The notes beneath the pieces are model-generated. The model was not told the DNA's origin and searched no databases. It saw only the letters and a program-made list of their open reading frames with translations. Positions 1-6,510 of a stretch of 6,510 nt of DNA are shown piece by piece (positions within the stretch are counted from its first letter, which is position 1; the number at the start of each line of letters is the position of its first letter). A program made the position numbers and the translations under genes. This DNA comes from Actinomycetota bacterium (lineage in GTDB: Bacteria; Actinomycetota; Acidimicrobiia; Acidimicrobiales; Ilumatobacteraceae). The stretch lies in assembly GCA_009923685.1 (NCBI GenBank), contig RFTA01000031.1, positions 1 to 6,510 on the forward strand, read 5' to 3'.

Positions 1-1990
1 GACAGCGCATGAAATGCCCTGGCTCGACTTCGGTCAAGTTCGGCTCTTCGGTTTCACAGAGGGTCTCATAACCAGAGCCTGCCTTGCGCGGGCACCTAGG
101 GTTCAACACGCAACCACTTGGTGGATTACTCGGGCTCGGCACGACGCCAGTAAGCGGAATTCGCTTGCGTGTCGACCCGTCGATATTTGGCACCGATGAC
201 AACAACGCCTCGGTATACGGATGATACGGCCCGCTGAACACGCGTTGTGACGTGCCGAACTCAACCACGCGACCCAAGTAAAGAACTGCAATTCGATCAG
301 AGATATATCGAACGACACCCAAATCGTGAGAAATAAAAATAAAACTCGTCTGATCTTTCTTTTGCAAGTCAACCAACAAGTTCAAAATCGCGGCCTGTAC
401 CGACACATCAAGCGCCGAGGTCGGTTCATCACAAACCACGATTTGTGGCGCACCCGCGAATGCTCGAGCAATCGCCACACGCTGTTTTAAACCACCCGAC
501 AACTGCACTGGTCGCACGCTATGTAGTGATGATTCGACGCGCATTCCCGACAGCAATTCGTGAGCCCGCGCAATCGCTGCGGTCAAACTAAATTTACGCA
601 ATCGCTCTACTGCTCGGCTCACGATCCGCGTCACACTGTGGCGACGATTCAATGCCTGGTCGGGGTTCTGAAACACGATCTGCATTGCGCCAACATCGGC
701 GACATCGCGACGATTCAAAGTTTTGGCAAGTCCTTTGCCGTCGAGGGTGACTACTCCACCTTCTTCTGGCGAGACGAGACCCAACACAAGTTTGGCGATA
801 GTTGTCTTGCCCGAACCAGACTCGCCCACGAGTCCTAGGGTTTCACCGACACCGAGTGTCAGTGAAACATCATTGATCACGCGAACTTTGTGCCCATCCT
901 GATTAAAAACTTTTGACAAATGACTGATGTTCAAAAGCGTGTCGCCGGCCTGAGCGGTGTGCGCGGTCGATTGTGGCGAATACTCAATCTGCTCAACCGT
1001 GCGCGGCATCGAACTCGCTTTATCACTATGAAAGCACCGCGCAACATGAGAGCCATTTATCGTCACCATCTGTGGCGGCGTGTTACGACATTTGTCTTCG
1101 GCCAAAGAGCAACGGGCGGCGAAAACACACCCGTCAAAATTCGTACCGAGCGCGGGTGGCGTACCCGGTATCGTGTCGAGTCGATCAATGCTCTTGTGCA
1201 ATCCACCACGTGGTATGCACCGCAACAAACCAACCGTGTATGGGTGACTTGGGTTGGCGAACAATTCTGCGGTGGCACCTTGCTCGACTAGTGCCCCTGC
1301 ATAAAGCACACCCACTCGGTCACACATGTTGCGAATAACGCCGAGATTATGACTGATAAACAAAACCGCTGTACCAGTGTCACGTCGCAATTCACGCACG
1401 AGATCAAGAACTTCGGCCTCAACGGTCGCATCAAGACCAGTTGTCGGTTCGTCCATTACTAAAAGACGAGGATTCGATGCCAGCGCCATTGCAATAACCA
1501 CGCGTTGGGCCATGCCGCCAGACAGTTGGTGTGCGTAGCGTCGCAATACTCGCGCTGGGTCGGCGATCTGCACCCTAGTGAGTGCCTGTTCGGCCATCAT
1601 CATCGCTTCAGAACTTGAGACGCCGTTTAATTCGAAAACTTCAGCGATCTGCTTTCCGATTCGAATTGTTGGGTTCAGTGCAGTCGCAGGGTTTTGATAG
1701 ACCATCGAAATTGCAGACCGACGTAATTTCGAAACTTCGTTTTCGTCGATGTCAACTATGTCTTTGCCCTCGAACAGAATCGAGCCCTTGGTTATTTTTC
1801 CGTTGCGTGGCAGATAACGCATCGCGGCAAAAGCCGCCGTCGACTTGCCACAACCCGACTCGCCTACAAGACCATACGCCTCGCCTGGCGCGATTGATAG
1901 CGAGACATCGCGTAAAACCTGGCGATCGATGCCACGTACCGTGTAGGCAACTTCAAGGTTGCGCAGTTCAAGTGCCGGGGTCGTGCTCAT
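1..1990 (-). CDS. Fused double ATP-binding protein of a Dpp/Opp-type ABC importer (DppD-DppF-like), 3' end cut by window
   Basis: This gene supplies both cytoplasmic ATPase domains that power the importer. I translated the minus strand from the ATG at 1990 and found 663 codons with no stop up to base 2, so the gene leaves the window. Half 1 has Walker A GESGCGKST (43-51), a Q-loop Q99, signature LSGGM (156-160), Walker B LLVMDE (176-181) and switch H214. Half 2 has GESGSGKTT (389-397), Q441, LSGGL (497-501), IVVCDE (517-522) and H555. Each half ends in an oligo_HPY-type tail: HPYTVGLL (249-256) with Cys 288, 294, 301 and 319, and HPYTEALL (590-597) with Cys 627, 633, 645 and 663. A linker of about 30 residues (320-350) joins them. 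All catalytic motifs are intact in both halves. The last cysteine normally lies near the C-terminus of the family, so probably only a short tail is missing. The start overlaps the upstream permease stop (ATGA). The substrate is not predictable. Confidence 0.95.
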   Translation of the reverse strand, partial: MSTTPALELRNLEVAYTVRGIDRQVLRDVSLSIAPGEAYGLVGESGCGKSTAAFAAMRYLPRNGKITKGSILFEGKDIVDIDENEVSKLRRSAISMVYQNPATALNPTIRIGKQIAEVFELNGVSSSEAMMMAEQALTRVQIADPARVLRRYAHQLSGGMAQRVVIAMALASNPRLLVMDEPTTGLDATVEAEVLDLVRELRRDTGTAVLFISHNLGVIRNMCDRVGVLYAGALVEQGATAELFANPSHPYTVGLLRCIPRGGLHKSIDRLDTIPGTPPALGTNFDGCVFAARCSLAEDKCRNTPPQMVTINGSHVARCFHSDKASSMPRTVEQIEYSPQSTAHTAQAGDTLLNISHLSKVFNQDGHKVRVINDVSLTLGVGETLGLVGESGSGKTTIAKLVLGLVSPEEGGVVTLDGKGLAKTLNRRDVADVGAMQIVFQNPDQALNRRHSVTRIVSRAVERLRKFSLTAAIARAHELLSGMRVESSLHSVRPVQLSGGLKQRVAIARAFAGAPQIVVCDEPTSALDVSVQAAILNLLVDLQKKDQTSFIFISHDLGVVRYISDRIAVLYLGRVVEFGTSQRVFSGPYHPYTEALLSSVPNIDGSTRKRIPLTGVVPSPSNPPSGCVLNPRCPRKAGSGYETLCETEEPNLTEVEPGHFMRC

Positions 1991-2850
1991 AATTCAAACA
2001 CCTCGAGCAACGCATCTGAGATTAAGTTGATGCTGACCGCAACCGACGCAATCGCCAGCGACGGAAACAATGTTGGCCACCACACGTTCGTGAAAATCAA
2101 CGACCAAGTGTCGGCCACTTGCGTTCCCCAGTCGGGTGAGCCGGCTTCAAGACCTGCACCCAAAAACGAAAGGGTCGCAACAGCGAAAATCGCATATCCG
2201 AGCCGCACTGTAAATTCGACGATCAATGTCGGCAAAACGTTCGGTAGAACTTCTCGAAACAAAATGTGTGCGGTATTTTCAGTGCGCAATTTCGCCGCCG
2301 CAACATATTCAAGTTCTGACTCGCCCAACACCGCAGCGCGCACAGTGCGTGCCACATTGGGCGTAAAGATAAAACCGATAATTAAAATCGTGATGATCGA
2401 TGAAGACCGGCCGATTGCCGCCACCGCCAGCAACGCAATGATGATCACCGGGATCGCCGAAATCGCTTCGAGAATACGCATCAGAATCATGTCAAATTTG
2501 CCCTTGAGATAGCCGGCGGCTAAACCCAACGAAGCACCCAAGAACGCACCCAGCAGTGTGGCGAGAAATGAAATCACGATGATGATTCTCGAGCCGACAA
2601 TCACTCGCGAATAAACATCGCGACCGTTGCTATCGGTGCCGAACCAATACTTAAGTGACGGCGCCGAGTTGATGTACTCGTAATCCATGAAGTCTTGGTC
2701 GTATCGAGCAATCAACTTGCCAAAAATTGCACTAAATACCCAAAAGCCCAAAATTGATGCCCCAACGATAAAAGCCTTGTTCTTTTTGAGCACGGCGAGG
2801 CGCTCACTAAGAACTGTTTGTTGAGCTTGCTTGGCTGTTTCGTCGCTCAT
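1987..2850 (-). CDS. DppC/OppC-like ABC transporter permease
   Basis: This is the second inner-membrane channel subunit of the importer, 287 residues, a normal length for the DppC family. A short cytoplasmic N-terminus precedes a first membrane helix at about 26-48. The family hallmark follows at 70-81 (GTDSNGRDVYSR, matching the usual GTDxxGRDVxSR). Further hydrophobic segments lie near 88-114, 132-147, 150-165, 216-232 and 256-275. The cytoplasmic coupling loop that docks on the ATPase is visible at about 179-204, with EYVAAAKLRTEN and REVLPN. The gene begins with ATG in a 4-base ATGA overlap with the stop of the DppB-like gene and ends in a 4-base overlap with the ATPase gene, so it sits in the middle of a tightly coupled operon. 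No damage is visible. Family assignment is firm; substrate (dipeptide, oligopeptide, nickel or other) is open. Confidence 0.95.
   Translation of the reverse strand: MSDETAKQAQQTVLSERLAVLKKNKAFIVGASILGFWVFSAIFGKLIARYDQDFMDYEYINSAPSLKYWFGTDSNGRDVYSRVIVGSRIIIVISFLATLLGAFLGASLGLAAGYLKGKFDMILMRILEAISAIPVIIIALLAVAAIGRSSSIITILIIGFIFTPNVARTVRAAVLGESELEYVAAAKLRTENTAHILFREVLPNVLPTLIVEFTVRLGYAIFAVATLSFLGAGLEAGSPDWGTQVADTWSLIFTNVWWPTLFPSLAIASVAVSINLISDALLEVFEL
1999..2004 (-). promoter_or_regulatory. Ribosome binding site of the fused ATPase
   Basis: The minus strand reads GAGGTG here, 8 bases before the ATG at 1990. The site lies inside the last codons of the DppC-like permease gene. Together with the ATGA overlap it supports the ATG at 1990 as the start and suggests translational coupling between the two genes. 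Confidence 0.7.
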
Positions 2851-3803
2851 TCTGTCACCTTTTGTCGAATTCGCGGATTAAGTACCGCAAACAAAATGTC
2901 TGCGATTAATTGAAAGACGATGATCACAACACCTGTTAAAAATACGGCCGTCTGCAACAACGGAAAGTCACGCGCAATTACCGCATCAAGCAAAATGTTG
3001 CCAAAGCCCGGATAGTTGAACACTCGCTCGATTGCGATCAAACCACCCGCGAGATAAGGCACCTGAGTTGCGATTACGGCGATTGTTGGCAGCAAGGCAT
3101 TGCGCAACACATGTCTGAACACGGCCGTCTTTTTCGACAGCCCCTTGAGAACCGCTGTGCGCATGTAGTCAGAGTCAAGTGCTTCGATAACACCCGCACG
3201 GGTGATTCGCGAGATATACCCGAACAACACAAATAGCAAGGCGATCGACGGCAAAATCAAGTGATAAATACTGCTGATTATGTTTGGATTTTCTTCATCG
3301 GGAAACGCCGAAACAGGAAATGCCTGAACAGCAACACCAAACACCAAAATCAGAACCACAGCCCAAACAAACTCTGGAATCACCGCCGCCGACAAACCGC
3401 CGACCGTCAACATACGATCGACTTTTTTGCCCCTATTCATCGCCGCAGCGATGCCACCCAAAATGCTGATAGGCGCTATCAAGACCAACGCAACTATCGC
3501 CAATTGCGCCGACTTGCTGGCTGCTGGGGCGAGAATCTCTGAAACCGGCATCTCGTATTGCAATGAAGTGCCCAAATCGCCAGTAATCACCCCGCCCATC
3601 CAGCGGCTGTACTGCACCACAAGGGGCTTATCGAAACCCTTTTCTTTGTTCCAGATTTCAAAAGCTTCGGGTGACGCGTCACGACCCAGAATTTGTTTGG
3701 CAATGTCGCCAGGCATGATCGAAGTCATCAAAAATACGATTAAAGAGACAATTACGAGTGTCAAAATCGACAGGCCGATGCGCTTGACGATGAATCTCAA
3801 CAT
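2847..3803 (-). CDS. DppB/OppB-like ABC transporter permease
   Basis: This is the first channel subunit of the importer, 318 residues, typical for the DppB family. It opens with MLRFIVKRIG followed by a hydrophobic helix (about 10-28), the standard N-terminus of the family, which supports the ATG at 3803. The first external loop has PGD (31-33) and GDLGTSL (75-81). More membrane segments lie near 98-120, 137-158, 182-197, 238-258 and 284-306. The coupling loop is visible at about 207-237, with SDYMRTAVLKGLS (211-223) and RNALLP. The late family motif FNYPGFGNILLDAV (262-275) and the C-terminal LNPRIR (308-313) are also present. Its own Shine-Dalgarno is weak (TTGAG, about 8 bases upstream). 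A 10-codon reading frame with a better ribosome site overlaps the start and may drive its translation. A hairpin terminator lies 56 bases upstream. Confidence 0.95.
   Translation of the reverse strand: MLRFIVKRIGLSILTLVIVSLIVFLMTSIMPGDIAKQILGRDASPEAFEIWNKEKGFDKPLVVQYSRWMGGVITGDLGTSLQYEMPVSEILAPAASKSAQLAIVALVLIAPISILGGIAAAMNRGKKVDRMLTVGGLSAAVIPEFVWAVVLILVFGVAVQAFPVSAFPDEENPNIISSIYHLILPSIALLFVLFGYISRITRAGVIEALDSDYMRTAVLKGLSKKTAVFRHVLRNALLPTIAVIATQVPYLAGGLIAIERVFNYPGFGNILLDAVIARDFPLLQTAVFLTGVVIIVFQLIADILFAVLNPRIRQKVTE
2855..2862 (-). promoter_or_regulatory. Ribosome binding site of the DppC-like permease
   Basis: The minus strand reads AAAGGTGA, 4 bases before the ATG at 2850, inside the end of the DppB-like gene. 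It supports the overlapping ATG as the true start. Confidence 0.7.
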
Positions 3804-3829
3804 AGAAATCTCAAGTTTAGCAACGACAT
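3797..3829 (-). promoter_or_regulatory. Possible 10-codon leader reading frame overlapping the DppB-like start
   Basis: The minus strand holds an ATG at 3829, preceded at 7 bases by AAAAGG (3842-3837). It encodes MSLLNLRFLC and stops at TGA (3799-3797), just past the permease ATG at 3803, in another frame. The permease itself has only a weak ribosome site. A ribosome ending on this short frame could restart on the permease, which is translational coupling. The reading frame and spacing are seen directly; the function is inferred. Chance occurrence is quite possible at this length. Confidence 0.3.
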
Positions 3830-3858
3830 CTTGATACCTTTTGGTCGCCGTGACAAAT

Positions 3859-3898
3859 AAAAAGAGACCGACCTAGATTTCTAGGCCGGTCTCTTTTT
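3859..3898 (-). terminator. Intrinsic terminator between binding-protein and permease genes
   Basis: Two 19-base arms (3880-3898 and 3859-3877) are separated by 2 bases. In minus-strand RNA the arms pair along their whole length, with one G-U wobble; in plus-strand RNA the same position is an A-C mismatch, so the hairpin suits minus-strand transcription. The loop would open to more than 2 bases in reality. The 3' arm ends in TTTTT, followed by ATTT. It starts 28 bases after the stop of the binding-protein gene and lies before the permease genes. It probably acts as a leaky terminator and as a 3' stabiliser of the binding-protein message. Confidence 0.85.
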
Positions 3899-3926
3899 TA
3901 ACTAATTCTGGATGTCAAATACGCTA

Positions 3927-5543
3927 TTAAGCGTTTTTGCCTGTGCTCCAGTTTGCACCTTGCTGGTTGAACTCAACACCCTTCACCTTGTTCGACGTCA
4001 CCGAAACGCGAGTTTCGTTGTAAACAATGATGATCGGTGTGTACTTGAGTGAGGCTTTCTGAATTGCCGAACTTGCAGCCTTCTTCTTGGCTGGCGTAAG
4101 TGCCGACGTCCAAGCATCAACTGCTGCGTCGAGTTCTGGAGCATCAAGGTAGTGCGGGTTCCAGTCGCCGGTCGACTTCCACTCACGAGTGAGATACTCG
4201 TCTGGTGTCGGACGGCCAGCCCATTCGGCGATGCCGAACTCGCTAGCAAGCCACTCGCCCTTGTTGGCAACCTTTGAGCCCTTAACTGATGGGTAAACCG
4301 AGTAGGCGTACCAACGTGCGCCACCACCGTCTGAACCATCGAGGTCAACAGTTACATCGATGCCGATTTCTTTGCATGACGACTTGACAAATTGTGTGAA
4401 CTTGTCGATGTCATCGCGCTTCCAACTCTGAAGAGTCACTTTGAAACCGTTCGGCACACCTGCTTCTTTGAGCAAGGCTTTTGCGCGAGTGAGGTCTTTG
4501 TTACGTTGTGGCACCGACTTGTCAGCTGTTGGGAACGAGTCCATTACTGAGTCGTTGGCGATCAACGCATAGCCACCCAACACGCCTTTGATGTAGGCAG
4601 TTCGGTCAAGTGTCAATGCAATTGCTTCACGAACTCGCTTGTCGGTCAATTGACCAATGTCAGCGCGCATGTGCATGTGCAAACCACCGCAAGTTGGAAC
4701 CAATGTCTTGTAGAACTTGGCCTTTGGCAATGTGTCTGCCTCGTTGCCGTATAGCAAGTGAATCGAGTCGAGCTTGCCAGTCTTCAAAGCCGGAATCGCA
4801 GCGCTCTGCGAAACATATTGGATCTGCTCCATTGTTTCGAACGCCGGAATCTGGGCCTTGTCGAAATAGTTATCGTTGCGCTTGAACACGGTCTTTTCGT
4901 TGACCTTGTGCGAAACCATAATCCATTTGCCGGTGCCATTCATCTTGGCAACCCAAGACTCATCGCCCTTGACACCGTTCTTCAACATCAACAAGCCGTA
5001 GTTCGAACTCGAAACTGCGTATGGAAAGTTGGCATTCGCCTTTTTCAAGTCGAAGCGAATTGTCTTCGCATCGACTTTTACGCAATCTGCGACGTCGGCG
5101 ATACGAGCTGCCGACTGTGACTTGTTCTTCGGGTCAAGGTGCGACTTGATCGTATAAACGACGTCGTCTGCTGTGAGCGCCGAACCATCATGGAACTTCA
5201 CGTCTGTGCGAATCGTGAATGTCCAAGTCTGACCGCCATTGGCGCCCTTCCACTTTGTTGCAACGCTTGGCACGAGTTCACCTGACGGTGCAACATCTGC
5301 GAGCCATGAGCCAACCGCGTTGAGGATACCGAGCGAACCGCCCTTGGTCATCCATGGGGCTGCTGGGCCTTCTTGAGCCTGTGCTGCGTATCTGAAAACT
5401 TTTCCTGCTGCGCCAACAGATGATCCACCGATCATTTGAGCAAATGGGATTGCTACGCCAGTTGCTGCTGCTGCCTGAATGAAATGTCGTCGCGACAAAC
5501 CATTTGTCGAAACTTCATTTGTTGTTTGCTCAATTGTTGACAT
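3927..5543 (-). CDS. Tat-exported substrate-binding protein of a Dpp/Opp-type ABC importer (SBP_bac_5 family)
   Basis: This extracytoplasmic protein captures the substrate and delivers it to the permeases. It has 538 residues, typical of the DppA/OppA family. The N-terminus has a twin-arginine signal, SRRHFI (17-22), followed by an alanine-rich hydrophobic stretch (23-38), so export in folded form is expected. No lipobox cysteine follows. Family landmarks are WTFTIRTDVKFHDG (107-120) with LTADDVVYT (123-131), GTGKW (203-207), and DKRVREAIALTLDR (301-314). The start is fixed by a strong ribosome site (AAGGGG) 5 bases upstream. The gene ends with tandem stops TAA TAG. It leads the operon and is separated from the permeases by a terminator, an arrangement that favours excess binding protein. 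The ligand cannot be read from sequence; peptides are the default, but nickel, glutathione and other ligands occur in the family. Confidence 0.95.
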   Translation of the reverse strand: MSTIEQTTNEVSTNGLSRRHFIQAAAATGVAIPFAQMIGGSSVGAAGKVFRYAAQAQEGPAAPWMTKGGSLGILNAVGSWLADVAPSGELVPSVATKWKGANGGQTWTFTIRTDVKFHDGSALTADDVVYTIKSHLDPKNKSQSAARIADVADCVKVDAKTIRFDLKKANANFPYAVSSSNYGLLMLKNGVKGDESWVAKMNGTGKWIMVSHKVNEKTVFKRNDNYFDKAQIPAFETMEQIQYVSQSAAIPALKTGKLDSIHLLYGNEADTLPKAKFYKTLVPTCGGLHMHMRADIGQLTDKRVREAIALTLDRTAYIKGVLGGYALIANDSVMDSFPTADKSVPQRNKDLTRAKALLKEAGVPNGFKVTLQSWKRDDIDKFTQFVKSSCKEIGIDVTVDLDGSDGGGARWYAYSVYPSVKGSKVANKGEWLASEFGIAEWAGRPTPDEYLTREWKSTGDWNPHYLDAPELDAAVDAWTSALTPAKKKAASSAIQKASLKYTPIIIVYNETRVSVTSNKVKGVEFNQQGANWSTGKNA

Positions 5544-5548
5544 TTGTT

Positions 5549-5554
5549 CCCCTT
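5549..5554 (-). promoter_or_regulatory. Strong ribosome binding site of the substrate-binding protein
   Basis: The minus strand reads AAGGGG, 5 bases before the ATG at 5543. It is the strongest of the operon's visible sites and fixes the start of the binding protein upstream of the twin-arginine signal. Confidence 0.8.
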
Positions 5555-5581
5555 GTTATTTGGATAATTTTCTCGATGGTG

Positions 5582-5591
5582 TTGAATTCAA
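5582..5591 (-). promoter_or_regulatory. 10-bp perfect palindrome in the operon leader
   Basis: TTGAATTCAA reads the same on both strands. It lies between the predicted promoter and the ribosome site, about 40 bases before the start codon. It could be a half of an operator or chance; the flanking bases do not extend the symmetry. No regulator is encoded in the window. Confidence 0.25.
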
Positions 5592-5618
5592 TGCACGACC
5601 CCACCAAGCCGTCTCATA

Positions 5619-5647
5619 ACTATATGCCATGCGACACAGGCTCGCAA
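5619..5647 (-). promoter_or_regulatory. Predicted housekeeping-type promoter of the transporter operon
   Basis: On the minus strand a -35 box TTGCGA (5647-5642, four of six consensus bases) is followed after exactly 17 bases by a -10 box TATAGT (5624-5619, five of six). Transcription would start near 5612, giving a leader of about 70 bases before the binding-protein ATG. The rest of the 177-base gap (5544-5720) holds the ribosome site and a short palindrome and no other gene that I can support. Confidence 0.5.
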
Positions 5648-5720
5648 GCCCAAACATTGGCAGAACTGGCGCGATTTAGAAGAATTTGCTCAGTTCTTGC
5701 TCGCTAGTGAAAGCGGTTTT

Positions 5721-6510
5721 CTAGGCGCTAACCCGCTCAGAGGCCATCTTGGCCCCGACCTTGCCGATGCGGTCAATTCGCCTAAACAAGGCTTCACGCG
5801 CCTTTTCGGCCTCATCGCTAAGACCCGTCAATTGGTCGAGTTTCCAATGGCGCATCACTACTGGTTGCAATATTTGGTCGTGATGAATTAACAAATCATA
5901 AATGCCGGCACGGGCGATTTCGCGCGAGAGTCGCTCGAAGTCTGGGATGCCAGTTCCAGGCATCGCGAAGGTTCGCACCGCTCGCTCGATGCCGATGACC
6001 ATGCTTGACGGGTCTACTGCGATCGCTGCTGTTGTCAGATCACGATAGAACAAATAATGCAGATTTTCGTCGTTACCGACTCGTGACATAATCGCCTCGC
6101 CAACCTGATCTTCGATCAGTTTGCCGGTGTTGCGATGGGCGATTCGCGTGGCGAGTTCTTGCATGCTGACGTAAGCGATTGCCTCAAACAGGTCGAGCGG
6201 CGCGGGCACTTGACCACCACGCACTTGTTGCATTCGACCGCGTTCAAGAGCAACTGGGTCAAGTGCGCGCGTCACTGTCAAATAATCTCGAATGACAATT
6301 GAGTGGCGGCCTTCTTCGGCCGTCCAGTTTCGACCCCACTCGCCATAAGCGCCGTCGTTGCCAAACAGCCGATTGATGTCACGCGAGTAGTACGGCAAAT
6401 TATCTTCGGTTAGCAAATTGACGAAAAGAGAACCCCGAACCGCATCGGACATTTTTATTTCATCAGAGCCAAAGTCTGAGTCTGAATCACTCCATTGTTC
6501 GCCCGGCACA
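5721..6510 (-). CDS. Acyl-ACP desaturase, di-iron DesA/stearoyl-ACP type, 5' end cut by window
   Basis: This enzyme introduces a double bond into a fatty acyl chain carried on acyl carrier protein, using oxygen and electrons from ferredoxin or a similar donor; it is soluble. Numbering from the first full codon (6509), all six di-iron ligands expected by comparison with the castor enzyme are visible: E35 in TEDNLP, E66 and H69 in WTAEEGRH, E118 in SMQELATRIAH, and E148 and H151 in NDENLHYLF. RDYLTVTRALDP (74-85) also matches the family. The frame is open to the window edge. The GTG at 6509 and the ATG at codon 20 are poor start choices, because relatives have some 50 or more residues before this point, so the true start is outside. 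It ends at TAG and is followed by 177 bases before the transporter gene. The bond position and chain length made are not predictable. Mycobacterial-type DesA proteins are the closest match that I recall. Confidence 0.9.
   Translation of the reverse strand, partial: VPGEQWSDSDSDFGSDEIKMSDAVRGSLFVNLLTEDNLPYYSRDINRLFGNDGAYGEWGRNWTAEEGRHSIVIRDYLTVTRALDPVALERGRMQQVRGGQVPAPLDLFEAIAYVSMQELATRIAHRNTGKLIEDQVGEAIMSRVGNDENLHYLFYRDLTTAAIAVDPSSMVIGIERAVRTFAMPGTGIPDFERLSREIARAGIYDLLIHHDQILQPVVMRHWKLDQLTGLSDEAEKAREALFRRIDRIGKVGAKMASERVSA

Noticed and set aside
1..1990. Two separate ATPase genes or a decayed pseudogene in the left 2 kb
   Set aside because: One frame runs through both halves and the linker without stop or shift, and all catalytic motifs are intact.
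14..1992. Several plus-strand and short minus-strand open frames of 60-136 codons over the left 2 kb
   Set aside because: They overlie the fused ATPase in other frames, encode no recognisable motif, and the ATPase frame explains the whole stretch.
3819..3860. A second promoter in front of the permease genes
   Set aside because: TTGTCA near 3850 resembles a -35 box, but no good -10 box lies at 16-18 bases; the best candidate, TATCAA, is too close.
2027..5120. Plus-strand and other-frame open frames up to 161 codons opposite the permease and binding-protein genes
   Set aside because: They are antisense or other-frame shadows of well-supported genes, with arginine- and alanine-rich compositions and no family features.
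5641..5720. Terminator for the desaturase gene
   Set aside because: Only short weak inverted pairs are present (for example CGCT/AGCG around 5702-5715 and AAGAA/TTCTT further on), with no T-run after them.
6453..6509. GTG at 6509 or ATG at 6452 as the start of the desaturase
   Set aside because: Neither has a convincing ribosome site, and the family has a longer N-terminal part before the first iron ligand, so the frame most likely continues beyond the window.

Overview
The window reads as part of a bacterial chromosome, with every supported gene on the minus strand. From right to left in the direction of transcription these are: the 3' part of an acyl-ACP desaturase gene, a regulatory gap, and a peptide/oligopeptide-type (Dpp/Opp family) ABC importer operon. 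The operon runs substrate-binding protein, hairpin terminator, DppB-like permease, DppC-like permease, and a double ATPase that fuses the DppD-like and DppF-like halves in one chain. The ATPase frame stays open to base 1 and the desaturase frame stays open to base 6510, so both end genes are cut by the window.

How the parts work together: the binding protein carries a twin-arginine export signal and captures the substrate outside the membrane. The two permeases form the channel, and the fused ATPase supplies both nucleotide-binding domains. The two permeases and the ATPase are joined by 4-base ATGA overlaps, each preceded by a good Shine-Dalgarno sequence, so they are probably translated as one coupled unit. 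A strong hairpin with a T-run lies between the binding-protein gene and the first permease. It probably lets most transcripts stop after the binding protein, which would give more binding protein than membrane complex. The transported substrate cannot be read from the sequence; peptides are the family default.

The desaturase is a soluble di-iron enzyme of the plant-stearoyl-ACP/mycobacterial DesA type, with all six expected iron ligands visible. Nothing links it functionally to the transporter.

Organism: a DesA-type desaturase next to a Dpp operon with a fused ATPase and a Tat-dependent binding protein, at a GC content that looks middling rather than high, suggests an actinobacterium (possibly an aquatic or Acidimicrobiia-like lineage). 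This is an inference and is only weakly supported.

The 1.99 kb at the left end may look gene-poor because the minus-strand frame has no stop inside the window, but it is fully coding. I found no RNA genes, mobile elements, CRISPR arrays or clearly novel system. The most interesting points are the fused ATPase with two four-cysteine clusters, the intra-operon terminator, and a tiny upstream reading frame that overlaps the first permease start.
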